From NCBI GenBank assembly GCA_024683935.1, contig JAIKXV010000120.1, positions 1 to 14,514 on the forward strand: a stretch of DNA of 14,514 nt, read 5' to 3'. The notes beneath the pieces are model-generated. The model did no database searches and was not told the DNA's origin. It saw only the letters and a program-made list of their open reading frames with translations. Source of the DNA: Lachnospiraceae bacterium. GTDB lineage: Bacteria > Bacillota_A > Clostridia > Lachnospirales > Lachnospiraceae. Positions 1-6,315 of this stretch are shown here, one piece after another. The number at the start of each line of letters is the position of its first letter. Positions within the stretch are counted from its first letter, which is position 1. The translations under genes and the position numbers were made by a program.

Positions 1-2
1 AC

Positions 3-379
3 TATAAGATGAAGAATGATGTTGATTTTTCACGCATTTTTGATGGCGAAAAACTGATCGGAGTACTGAACTTTAATAATATGATTCCTGTTGATGACGG
101 TGTAATTAGGCTTCTTGACGTGAAAATTAAGAAAAATGATATGGATGCAGAAAAAGCATATAAGATTTTATGCGCGAAAGAACTTGATTGGGTACAGAAA
201 AACCAGGATGCAATTGTAAAAAAGCAAACAAACTTTATAAGCTTGTTCAGTTAGATACAGTAAGCCAAGGACTGAAAAAGAGATGTCTTGATTTCAAAAA
301 ACTTGAAGAGGTCTTGAAAAAAAGAAACAATAAAAATAACGAAGATGAACTGAAATCTGGGTGTGGATTGTGGTTATGA
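3..379 (+). pseudogene. toxN: Type III toxin ToxN/AbiQ family, 3' part, interrupted by a -1 frame change
   Basis: The reading frame is open at the left edge, so the 5' part lies outside the window. It runs to a TAG at 252-254; a second frame, one base back, carries on to TGA at 377-379. Joined at 218-224 they give about 124 residues resembling the C-terminal two thirds of ToxN/AbiQ endoribonucleases: KMKNDVDF, then GVLNFNNMIPV, then a helix ending ANKLYKLV, then RCLDFKKLEEVL. Family knowledge: these toxins cut RNA and are held inactive by a small repeat RNA antitoxin encoded just upstream, which would be outside the window. The catalytic N-terminal residues are not visible. The frame change lies in six A's plus G, so it could be a one-base loss (A7 to A6), an assembly error, or programmed slippage. 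The region is AT-rich compared with its neighbours, which suggests acquired DNA. The family call is fairly sure; whether a functional protein is made is open. Confidence 0.72.
205..247 (+). promoter_or_regulatory. Possible -1 frameshift signal inside the toxN-like gene
   Basis: In the incoming frame the bases at 218-224 read A AAA AAG, the heptamer used for -1 slippage in E. coli dnaX. Slipping there moves translation directly into the frame encoding the rest of the toxin family's C-terminus. An AGGA lies at 205-208, nine bases upstream, as a possible internal Shine-Dalgarno stimulator. An AT-rich imperfect hairpin follows: 227-235 pairs with 239-247 with one A-C mismatch and a three-base loop. 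The hairpin is weak and starts only two bases after the heptamer, and toxins of this family are normally read in a single frame, so a simple indel remains the likelier explanation. Confidence 0.3.
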
Positions 380-449
380 AGAAAAGGCAAAAAGGTTTCT
401 ATCTAAGTGTACCAGGATCGAATTTTCCAAACATTGTTTACTGAATTTG

Positions 450-468
450 TTCTAAGAATAATTCTAAG
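450..468. repeat. Imperfect direct repeat, left copy
   Basis: TTCTAAGAATAATTCTAAG at 450-468 is nearly repeated at 798-815 (TTCTAAGAATACTCTAAG), with one base missing and one changed. Within each copy the heptamer TTCTAAG or a near form of it occurs twice. The two copies bracket the hairpin cluster, as would a duplicated target site or a repeat used in recombination. Confidence 0.55.
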
Positions 469-592
469 TAAGATTGTTTATTCTTGTTTTATTCTGTGGT
501 ATCGCATGTTATCCTATAAAAACAATGCAGAAAATATAACGGTTTAACACAGTACGGGAAGAGGTAAAAATAGCGTTTCTGCGTTCGGGAAG

Positions 593-727
593 GCAAAACA
601 TCCGGTGGATGTTTTGCGAGCCCGTATAGCCGCGCCAGGCGCGGCTGGGCTCCGTAAAAACGTGCCAGTGGCACGTTTTGAGCCGCGTTTATCCGAGCTG
701 AGCGAGGCTGCGACCGAGAGAGGTCGC
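593..727. repeat. Compound hairpin cluster (four stem-loops)
   Basis: Four inverted repeats lie close together. First: GCAAAACATCC at 593-603 pairs with 607-617 around a GGT loop. Second: GAGCCC at 618-623 pairs with 647-652, enclosing a GCCGCGCC stem (629-636 with 638-645) and an unpaired GTATA. Third: AAAACGTGCC at 657-666 pairs with 670-679 around AGT. Fourth: GCGACC at 710-715 pairs with 722-727 around GAGAGA. The first and third share a plan (AAAAC arm, CC before a three-base loop ending GT, GTTTT arm, then GAGCC) but differ at paired positions, so they look like diverged copies that kept their stem. None is followed by a T tract, so they are not typical terminators. A dispersed repeat (REP or MITE-like) or a structured RNA are the likely alternatives. 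Confidence 0.7.
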
Positions 728-750
728 AAATCTTGTCGCTTCGATCCAGT

Positions 751-788
751 ATTTACAAGGGTTTTGGGTTTTCCTGAAACCCTTAAAT
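751..788. repeat. Inverted repeat next to the hairpin cluster
   Basis: AAGGGTTT at 757-764 pairs with AAACCCTT at 777-784; the flanking ATTT (751-754) and AAAT (785-788) also pair after a two-base bulge. It ends ten bases before the right direct-repeat copy, so it may mark one end of the same element. Confidence 0.5.
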
Positions 789-797
789 ATTGCTCAA

Positions 798-815
798 TTC
801 TAAGAATACTCTAAG
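798..815. repeat. Imperfect direct repeat, right copy
   Basis: TTCTAAGAATACTCTAAG matches the copy at 450-468 apart from one missing and one changed base. It lies outside the last inverted repeat, on the metY side. Confidence 0.55.
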
Positions 816-875
816 GTCTCTTTATCCCATGATTAAAGTACCGGACACCGGATAAATATATACCCGCTTCAAACG

Positions 876-906
876 AAAAAAGCATCTGCTCACATGAAGC
901 AGATGC
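876..906 (-). terminator. Rho-independent terminator of metY
   Basis: Read on the minus strand, GCATCTGCT (906-898) pairs perfectly with AGCAGATGC (890-882) around a seven-base loop and is followed by six T's (881-876). It begins twelve bases after the metY stop codon. Confidence 0.9.
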
Positions 907-918
907 CCGATGGTTTGC

Positions 919-2196
919 TTATTTCAAAGCATTTTCTATATCGTTTATAAGATCTTTTTTATCTTCGAGGCCGCAGGAGACGCGGATAAGACCTGCGGGG
1001 ATACCTGCGGCTGTCAGCTGCTCATCCGTAAGCTGCCTGTGCGTAGAGGTTGCCGGATTAAGGCAGCAGCTTCTGGCATCAGCCACGTGAGTCTCTATGG
1101 CGATCAGCTTCAGCTTTTTCATGAAGCTTTCCGCGGCACTTCTGCCACCCTTTAATTCAAAGGAAACCACTCCGCAGCCTCCATTCGGAAGATATTTTTC
1201 TGCGAGCTTATGGTAGGGATCGTCCTTCAGTCCCGGATAGCTTACCTTCAGAACCTTTTCCTGCTTCTGCAGGAATTCAGCCACAGCCTGACCGTTTTCC
1301 ACATGCTTCGGCATACGCACATGCAGTGACTCCAGTCCCAGATTCAGAAGGAAGGCATTCTGCGGAGACTGGATGCATCCGAAGTCTCTCATCAGCTGGG
1401 AAGTGCACTTGGTGATAAAAGCGCCCTCTTTCCCGAATTTCTCCGCATATATAATGCCGTGATATGAATCATCCGGCGTGGTCAGACCGGGGTATTTGTC
1501 CTTATGCGCCATCCAGTCGAATTTTCCGGAATCCACTATCGCTCCGCCCACCGCAGCGCCGTGTCCGTCCATATATTTGGTGGTGGAATGGGTTACTATA
1601 TCCGCTCCCCACTCAATGGGACGGCAGTTTACAGGCGTGGGGAAGGTATTGTCCACGATAAGGGGAACCCCGTGCTCATGTGCTGCCTGCGCGAATTTTT
1701 CTATATCAAGTACCGTCAGTGCAGGATTCGCGATGGTTTCCCCGAATACCGCTCTTGTGTTTTCCTTAAAGGCTGCATTCAGTTCCTCCGGCGTGGCATC
1801 GGGAGATACAAAGGTCACCTCTATTCCCATTTTTGCCATGGTCACGCCTATGAGATTGAATGTTCCTCCGTAAATGGAGGAAGAAGCTACGATATGGCTT
1901 CCGTTCTCACAGATATTGAAAAGTGCAAAAAAGTTTGCGGCCTGCCCGGAGCTGGTCAGCATGGCAGCCGTACCGCCCTCCAGTTCTGCAATCTTTGCAG
2001 CCACATGGTCGTTTGTGGGATTCTGCAGCCTGGTATAAAAGTAACCGGAGGCTTCCAGGTCAAAAAGCTTTCCCATATCCTCGCTGGTATCATATTTAAA
2101 AGTTGTAGACTGCACTATGGGGATCTGCCTCGGTTCCCCGTTTCCCGGACGGTATCCGGCCTGTACACATTTGGTTCCTGTTGTAAATGAGTTCAT
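919..2196 (-). CDS. metY: O-acetylhomoserine sulfhydrylase (O-acetylhomoserine aminocarboxypropyltransferase)
   Basis: A 425-residue PLP enzyme of the Cys/Met metabolism family. Family role: joins O-acetyl-L-homoserine with sulfide (or methanethiol) to give homocysteine (or methionine) plus acetate in the cytoplasm. Visible features: the N-terminal PIVQSTTFKYDT block; GYFYTRLQNPT with the phosphate-binding Tyr54 and Arg56; TSSGQAA at 81-87 for cofactor phosphate; VDNTF with Asp182 that holds the pyridine nitrogen; HSTTKYMDGHG with Schiff-base Lys207. The length and the long GAAVGGAIVDSGKFDW segment fit MetY rather than the shorter cystathionine synthases and lyases. The ATG has a good AGGAGAG seven bases upstream (2204-2210). 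The isomerase gene lies 74 bases upstream on the same strand, with a small hairpin repeat between. I see no SAM riboswitch or T-box in that short gap. Confidence 0.95.
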   Translation of the reverse strand: MNSFTTGTKCVQAGYRPGNGEPRQIPIVQSTTFKYDTSEDMGKLFDLEASGYFYTRLQNPTNDHVAAKIAELEGGTAAMLTSSGQAANFFALFNICENGSHIVASSSIYGGTFNLIGVTMAKMGIEVTFVSPDATPEELNAAFKENTRAVFGETIANPALTVLDIEKFAQAAHEHGVPLIVDNTFPTPVNCRPIEWGADIVTHSTTKYMDGHGAAVGGAIVDSGKFDWMAHKDKYPGLTTPDDSYHGIIYAEKFGKEGAFITKCTSQLMRDFGCIQSPQNAFLLNLGLESLHVRMPKHVENGQAVAEFLQKQEKVLKVSYPGLKDDPYHKLAEKYLPNGGCGVVSFELKGGRSAAESFMKKLKLIAIETHVADARSCCLNPATSTHRQLTDEQLTAAGIPAGLIRVSCGLEDKKDLINDIENALK

Positions 2197-2235
2197 GTTA
2201 ATACTCTCCTGGTTATTTTATAATAAATTTGTTAA

Positions 2236-2262
2236 GATCCTTCGCTGCCGCTCAGGATGACA
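2236..2262 (-). repeat. Short intergenic hairpin repeat, copy 1
   Basis: ATCCT at 2237-2241 pairs with AGGAT at 2254-2258, with an inner GC/GC helix and TC on both sides. On the minus strand it begins TGTCATCCTGAGCGG. It lies between the isomerase stop and the metY start and lacks a T tract, so it is not an obvious terminator. Two related copies occur at 3098-3123 and 10406-10432. Confidence 0.7.
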
Positions 2263-2270
2263 TTTCATTT

Positions 2271-2945
2271 TTATACTTCGTTGCAGAGGAGGCGGTAGGG
2301 TTCCTCGTCTTCGTCTATTGCGGGAAATCTGCCAACCTTCGGATTAAACCAGTAATTATCGTTTTCATCATCATTGCACATCGATACCTCTCCGAGTAGG
2401 GTCATTCCGCCTGTTTCGGGCATAATGAAATCATGGAAGAGATAGGGCATGATCGTAATGCTTTCCCCGGGATGAAGGACTATCTCAGAACCAGCAGGCA
2501 TTATTCGTTTCCTGCCGTCAGTATACACTGTCACATCCGTATCCATACATTTTCTGTCCTCTGTACCGTTCCAGACCTTTATCGTGATATCGTTGCCGCC
2601 TCTGTTTATGATATCCTCCATCTTCTGCACATGATAATGGATCTGTGCTTTCTGCCCTGGATACATGCTGATAAGCTTCTCGGCGTAGGGCTTCGGATAT
2701 TTGTCCTTCATGATCTGATTGCCGTTACGTATCGTAAAAAGCGCCATTCCGTTCTTGTAAAAATCTCCCAGACCGAAATCGGTTATATCCCAGCCCAGTT
2801 TATTATCCCGGATCTCCTCATATTCGTCTCCGGCTTTTTTCCAGTCATCTACTGTCCAGTCAGCAAACGGGGGAAGCTTAAACCCGCATTCCTTTGCCAG
2901 ATTTTCCATGTCCTTAATCACTTTATTTATTTCAGATCTCTTCAT
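2271..2945 (-). CDS. D-lyxose / D-mannose isomerase family protein
   Basis: A 224-residue cupin-type sugar isomerase of the D-lyxose ketol-isomerase family, expected to interconvert D-lyxose and D-xylulose, and D-mannose and D-fructose, using a divalent metal. The metal site is visible as IHYHVQKME (His103, His105, Glu110) plus His171 in PYLFHDFIMP; as I recall, these match the ligands of the E. coli O157 enzyme of about 227 residues. Start choice: an ideal AGGAGGT lies at 2954-2960, eight bases before the ATG at 2945. An in-frame ATG at 2966 lies upstream of that site and is unlikely to be used. No kinase or sugar transporter gene is adjacent, so the physiological substrate is not shown. The plus-strand redox-type regulator is divergent, 218 bases away. 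Confidence 0.9.
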   Translation of the reverse strand: MKRSEINKVIKDMENLAKECGFKLPPFADWTVDDWKKAGDEYEEIRDNKLGWDITDFGLGDFYKNGMALFTIRNGNQIMKDKYPKPYAEKLISMYPGQKAQIHYHVQKMEDIINRGGNDITIKVWNGTEDRKCMDTDVTVYTDGRKRIMPAGSEIVLHPGESITIMPYLFHDFIMPETGGMTLLGEVSMCNDDENDNYWFNPKVGRFPAIDEDEEPYRLLCNEV

Positions 2946-2953
2946 AATGAACG

Positions 2954-2960
2954 ACCTCCT
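2954..2960 (-). promoter_or_regulatory. Ribosome binding site fixing the isomerase start
   Basis: AGGAGGT on the minus strand, eight bases before the ATG at 2945. It excludes the longer start at 2966, which lies upstream of it. Confidence 0.85.
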
Positions 2961-3059
2961 TTTCATAAAGAATACTATAACAAAAGGGGCAGGGTCTGTC
3001 TATCGGGATCGCTTCTCTACTTTCCGTAGGTTGTTGGAGGAACGGCGGTGTAATATCAT

Positions 3060-3077
3060 ATTAGCAGTGATGCTAAT
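3060..3077. promoter_or_regulatory. Palindrome upstream of the XRE regulator, possible operator
   Basis: ATTAGCA at 3060-3066 pairs with TGCTAAT at 3071-3077 around GTGA. It is a perfect 7-bp inverted repeat in the region shared by two divergent genes, about 87 bases before the regulator's start. XRE-family regulators often bind such sites and control themselves, but nothing here ties this palindrome to this protein. Confidence 0.35.
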
Positions 3078-3097
3078 GGAAGAAATAGACAAAAAAA

Positions 3098-3123
3098 GAT
3101 TCTTCGCTGCGCTCAGAATGACA
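3098..3123 (-). repeat. Short intergenic hairpin repeat, copy 2
   Basis: ATTCT at 3099-3103 pairs with AGAAT at 3115-3119, with the same inner GC/GC helix as copy 1. The stem pair that is C-G in copy 1 is T-A here, so the helix is kept although the bases changed. On the minus strand it starts TGTCATTCTGAGCGC and is followed by C and then seven T's (3097-3091), so it could act as a weak terminator in that direction, although no gene is seen to need one. Confidence 0.7.
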
Positions 3124-3163
3124 TAAAAGATAATGATTTGGAAAGGAGCAGAAAATACAGGAA

Positions 3164-3838
3164 ATGAACCAATATATTACAGGAACAGCAATAAAAGAAC
3201 TCCGGGAACAGAAAAAGCTCACACAGCTGCAGCTCGCTGAGATCTTAGGAGTAAGCGATAAAACAGTATCAAAGTGGGAAACGGCAAAGGGCTATCCCGA
3301 TATCACGCTTTTAGAACCGATAGCAGATGCTTTCGGGGTATCCGTGCCTGAACTGATAAACGGAAACCGGATACAGAATGAAAATGTATCGGCGAATATT
3401 ATGCGGTCAAAATTCTATATCTGTCCGGTCTGCGGCAATGTGATCCATTCCATGGGAGAGGCGGTCATCCACTGCCACGGAGTGCAGCTCCTGCCCGCGG
3501 AAGCGGAGGAGTCCGATGAAGGCCATATGATCTTTATCGAAAGAGTCGAGGATGAGTACTATGTCCGGATAGACCATGACATGACAAAGACGCACTACAT
3601 CTCCTTCATCGCAGCCGCATCCTCAGACAGCTGCCGGCTGGTAAAGCTCTACCCGGAAGGTAGTGCGGAGGCACGTTTTAAGATAAACGGCATCCGCAGG
3701 ATCTTCTTCTACTGCAACCGGGACGGCCTGTTTTCCGTGGATGTCAAAAAGGGCATCGACGACAGGGAAAGCGGCTATGACAACTCCGGTGAACGAAGGG
3801 AGCTGGAAAAAGCCGCGGATATGCTCTTCGGGAAGTAA
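3164..3838 (+). CDS. XRE-type regulator fused to a desulfoferrodoxin-like (superoxide reductase-like) domain
   Basis: 224 residues. Residues 5-66 form a Cro/CI helix-turn-helix (LTQLQLAEILGVSDKTVSKW). Residues 83-190 resemble desulfoferrodoxin: FYICPVCGN (Cys87, Cys90) like its FeS4 domain, then the superoxide reductase core with HDMTKTHYISF (His138, His144) and YCNRDGLF (Cys184). Known superoxide reductase iron is held by four His and one Cys. Here three His (121, 138, 144) and Cys184 fit the expected spacing, but the last His of the CNxHG motif is Asp187. The Lys next to His121 is Gly, and the usual CC of the FeS4 site reads HCHG. The protein therefore looks like a metal or redox sensor controlling transcription, not a normal enzyme (inference). 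AGGAG at 3144-3148 is 15 bases from the ATG, a long spacing, but I find no better start. Its stop is one base from the convergent cstA stop. Confidence 0.85.
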   Translation: MNQYITGTAIKELREQKKLTQLQLAEILGVSDKTVSKWETAKGYPDITLLEPIADAFGVSVPELINGNRIQNENVSANIMRSKFYICPVCGNVIHSMGEAVIHCHGVQLLPAEAEESDEGHMIFIERVEDEYYVRIDHDMTKTHYISFIAAASSDSCRLVKLYPEGSAEARFKINGIRRIFFYCNRDGLFSVDVKKGIDDRESGYDNSGERRELEKAADMLFGK

Positions 3839-3839
3839 A

Positions 3840-5288
3840 CTACTTATTTCCCCGTATCAGCGCCGCTGCTGTAACTACTGCCGCGAAAATACCACCGCCT
3901 ATCAGCGATACGCCATATGGCAGGTTCAGGCCAATCTTGGCACCCAACAGATAGGAGCAGGTGATAAAGGCATAGAAGGTAAGGGGAATAAGCGGTATCC
4001 ACAGGAATTTCTTTTTATCATGCTGCATGAGCCAGATCATAATCGATGCCAGTGCAAAGACTGCCAGCGTCTGATTTGACCAGCCGAAATATCTCCATAT
4101 GGTATTAAATCCGTTCGGGTCATTCTTTGCCCACATAAGCGCAAGAAAAGCCAGGACAAATACCGGAAGCGACAGGAAGAGCCTCTTTTTGGGATCTTCC
4201 TGTTTTATATGAAGTGCATCTGCCAGTATCAGTCGCAGCGAACGGAGAGCCGTATCTCCGCTTGTTACCGGCAGAACGATGACTCCTATTACGGCCAGCA
4301 GTCCGCCTATGGGTCCGAGCATGGTTTTGCAGACCACTCCTACAACGCCCGTAGGAGAGCTAAGCTGCAGCCCTTCTGCTCCGGCTCCGATCATTGCCAT
4401 TGTTCCGGCAGCCCATACCATGGCGATAAAGCCTTCCAGTATCATCATATTGTAGAAAATGAAACGTCCTTCGCGTTCATCTTCCATTGTCTTCGAAACT
4501 AACGTTATCTGCGTGGAATGGAAGCCCGACAGAATACCGCAGGCAACTGTTACAAAGAATACCGGGATGAAATGCTCGTCCCTGAAATATGCTCCGAAGT
4601 CAAAGCCGTTTAATACCCAGGGTTCCCATACATTCAGAAGGGGGAATCCCTTTATGAACAGCATTGCAAAGATACCCACTGCGGAAAGAAGAAGGATGGC
4701 TCCGAATACCGGATAGATCCGTCCGATGATCTTGTCTATAGGGAAAAGTGTTGCTATCAGGTAATACAGGAAGATCACTGAATAGACGATCCAGGTGGAA
4801 GCTTCTCCCGGAGTGCCGCCAAATCCGAAAAGCTGGGTACATGCAATATCGCCCGGAGTATAAACGAATACCACTCCGATAAGGAAAAGCACTATGCATA
4901 CGAATACCGTATAGAGCTTATGGAAGAATGGATTGGTACTGCGCCTTATCAGTTCCGGCATCTGTATACCGCCTTCCCTGACGGAGATCATACCGGAAAA
5001 GTAATCGTGAACCGCACCGCCTATGATACAGCCGATGGGAATCGTTATGAACGCTATAGGTCCGAAAAGGATTCCCTGAATGGGTCCGAGGATCGGCCCG
5101 GTTCCCGCTATGTTCAGAAGATTGATAAGGGAATTCTTCCATTTCGGCATGGGAACGTAATCCACACCGTCCTGTTTTGTGAAGGCCGGAGTCTTTCTGT
5201 CATCCGGCCCAAAAACCTTCTGGCAGAACGCCCCATAAACCAGTCCACCTCCAAACAAAATGACCAGCCCAATAATAAATGTCTGCAT
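3840..5288 (-). CDS. cstA: Carbon starvation protein A family transporter (CstA)
   Basis: A 482-residue, very hydrophobic inner-membrane protein of the CstA family, whose studied members import pyruvate or peptides when carbon is short. Conserved blocks are visible: INLLNIAGTGPILGPIQG (55-72), GGAVHDYFSGMISVREGG (90-107), GFHSTQITLVSKTM in the middle, LPVTSGDTALRSLRLILAD, and FGWSNQTLAVFAL near the end. Its length fits the shorter Firmicutes type; the E. coli protein is about 700 residues. GGAGGG lies at 5295-5300, six bases before the ATG. It sits 66 bases after the end of the OB-fold gene on the same strand, with no convincing terminator between, so some transcription from the motor-like operon may reach it. 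No two-component regulator for carbon starvation is adjacent. Confidence 0.92.
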   Translation of the reverse strand: MQTFIIGLVILFGGGLVYGAFCQKVFGPDDRKTPAFTKQDGVDYVPMPKWKNSLINLLNIAGTGPILGPIQGILFGPIAFITIPIGCIIGGAVHDYFSGMISVREGGIQMPELIRRSTNPFFHKLYTVFVCIVLFLIGVVFVYTPGDIACTQLFGFGGTPGEASTWIVYSVIFLYYLIATLFPIDKIIGRIYPVFGAILLLSAVGIFAMLFIKGFPLLNVWEPWVLNGFDFGAYFRDEHFIPVFFVTVACGILSGFHSTQITLVSKTMEDEREGRFIFYNMMILEGFIAMVWAAGTMAMIGAGAEGLQLSSPTGVVGVVCKTMLGPIGGLLAVIGVIVLPVTSGDTALRSLRLILADALHIKQEDPKKRLFLSLPVFVLAFLALMWAKNDPNGFNTIWRYFGWSNQTLAVFALASIMIWLMQHDKKKFLWIPLIPLTFYAFITCSYLLGAKIGLNLPYGVSLIGGGIFAAVVTAAALIRGNK

Positions 5289-5354
5289 ATTTAACCCTCC
5301 CTCGCTTTATAAAGATTTTCTGCAGGTGCCCGGAACGGCACTGTGCATATGCAG

Positions 5355-6314
5355 TTACTCTGCGATCTCCGTGGTGCGGAGAACGTACATTATCTCATCG
5401 GCTTTCTTCGGTATCCTGTATATATACATATATACTACAAGGCCGTCTATGCCGTTTTTACGGAACACAAACTCCACATGGTATTTCTCATCACCCTGTT
5501 CAAACTTATCGTCATAATAATGATACTCTATGCCGTAATGTGACTTTCTGATGCTTTCAGGACATTTCCCCGCCTCGGATTTGCCGAGGATATTTTCTAC
5601 TATCGCGGCCTCTATCCTGTCCGTCTGATCGTAACGGGATCTGTCCATCAGATTCTTATTGTGGTCAAAGTAGAACACATAGAGGCTCTCCGGGGTAGGG
5701 CTCTTATCCAGCCTGTTCAGCCTGTACTGATAGCCGTAGATATGATCCCCCTTATCATCCAGCTTCTTTTCCACCTTTTTCCATTCGGAGGGGATACGGT
5801 AGCTTAAGAGTTTCTTCTTATCCGCCTCATCTGTCACCGTAACCTTTGAGGTATTGCTGTCGTCTAACCTGGTTCCCTTATCTGTATAATATACCCCGCT
5901 GCCGCTTTCCTTCGCTCCTTTTTCCAGCAGCTTAATCTCTGCGACGAGGCCTCCGATGAACAGGCGCTTTCTTACTTCTCCGTATACCGTTATTATATCT
6001 CCCGGTGAAAGAAGTGCCACTTCATTTTTTACCGGTACTTCGGAGGTTCTGCAGCTTATCTCGCTTTTTCCGTCTGCCGATGTGATCGTAAAGGAATCGT
6101 ATTTTTTCCCGATCTCTGATACTCTGCCTGTTATTGCATAGCAGCTGTCCTGCAGTTCATCCTTTGCCTCTGCGGCAAGCTCTTCAACAGTCCGCCCCGC
6201 ATATACCGGATGCTCCTTCGGATTCAGCTCCACCGGATCATTCAGGAATTCCATCCCCGCGGTACACAGGAAGACGAGGGCAAGAAGAATAAGCATCAAT
6301 GTCTTTTTCTTCAC
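5355..6314 (-). CDS. Anchored protein with an OB-fold-like domain, unknown function
   Basis: 319 residues starting at GTG 6314, supported by GGGGAGGT at 6323-6330, eight bases upstream. Residues 5-21 form a hydrophobic signal or anchor segment; there is no proper lipobox. Residues about 40-131 resemble the tRNA_anti-like OB-fold domain found in exported proteins: a helix starting TVEELAAEAKDE, then CYAITGRVSEIGK, FTITSADGKSEISCRT, LSPGDIITVYGEV. The C-terminal part (about 160-319, beginning SYRIPSEWKKVE) is rich in Tyr and charged residues and I do not recognise it. It is the last gene of the TolQ/TolR-like operon, one base after the preceding stop codon. It is probably extracytoplasmic and membrane-tethered; its role is unknown. 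Confidence 0.7.
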   Translation of the reverse strand: MKKKTLMLILLALVFLCTAGMEFLNDPVELNPKEHPVYAGRTVEELAAEAKDELQDSCYAITGRVSEIGKKYDSFTITSADGKSEISCRTSEVPVKNEVALLSPGDIITVYGEVRKRLFIGGLVAEIKLLEKGAKESGSGVYYTDKGTRLDDSNTSKVTVTDEADKKKLLSYRIPSEWKKVEKKLDDKGDHIYGYQYRLNRLDKSPTPESLYVFYFDHNKNLMDRSRYDQTDRIEAAIVENILGKSEAGKCPESIRKSHYGIEYHYYDDKFEQGDEKYHVEFVFRKNGIDGLVVYMYIYRIPKKADEIMYVLRTTEIAE

Positions 6315-6315
6315 T

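Larger units (their letters stand above)
380..875. other. Gene-free stretch between the toxin remnant and metY
   Basis: I see no convincing gene here. Short open frames crossing 489-814 read through the inverted repeats and have no recognisable protein character. What the stretch holds is structural: two imperfect direct repeats, a dense hairpin cluster and one further hairpin, each listed separately. Composition changes from AT-rich before about 500 to GC-rich in the cluster (about 580-730), then back to mixed. No clear terminator follows the toxin-like gene. Confidence 0.7.

Noticed and set aside
489..814. Several open frames of 61-69 codons on both strands across the hairpin cluster
   Set aside because: They read through inverted repeats, so both strands stay open for the same reason; the proteins are Arg/Ala/Pro-rich without domains or convincing ribosome binding sites.
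1464..2190. Plus-strand open frames of up to 228 codons opposite metY
   Set aside because: They lie wholly antisense to a clear enzyme gene and show no family features; long antisense frames arise from its codon bias.
2197..2270. Riboswitch or T-box controlling metY
   Set aside because: The gap is only 74 bases and holds a small dispersed hairpin; no SAM riboswitch or T-box sequence marks are visible.
2946..2966. Longer start for the sugar isomerase at 2966
   Set aside because: The strong AGGAGGT at 2954-2960 lies downstream of that ATG and eight bases before the ATG at 2945.
5326..5341. GTGCC/GGCAC inverted repeat as terminator of the motor-like operon
   Set aside because: The stem is only five bases and is followed on the minus strand by CTGCAGAAAATC, not a T tract.
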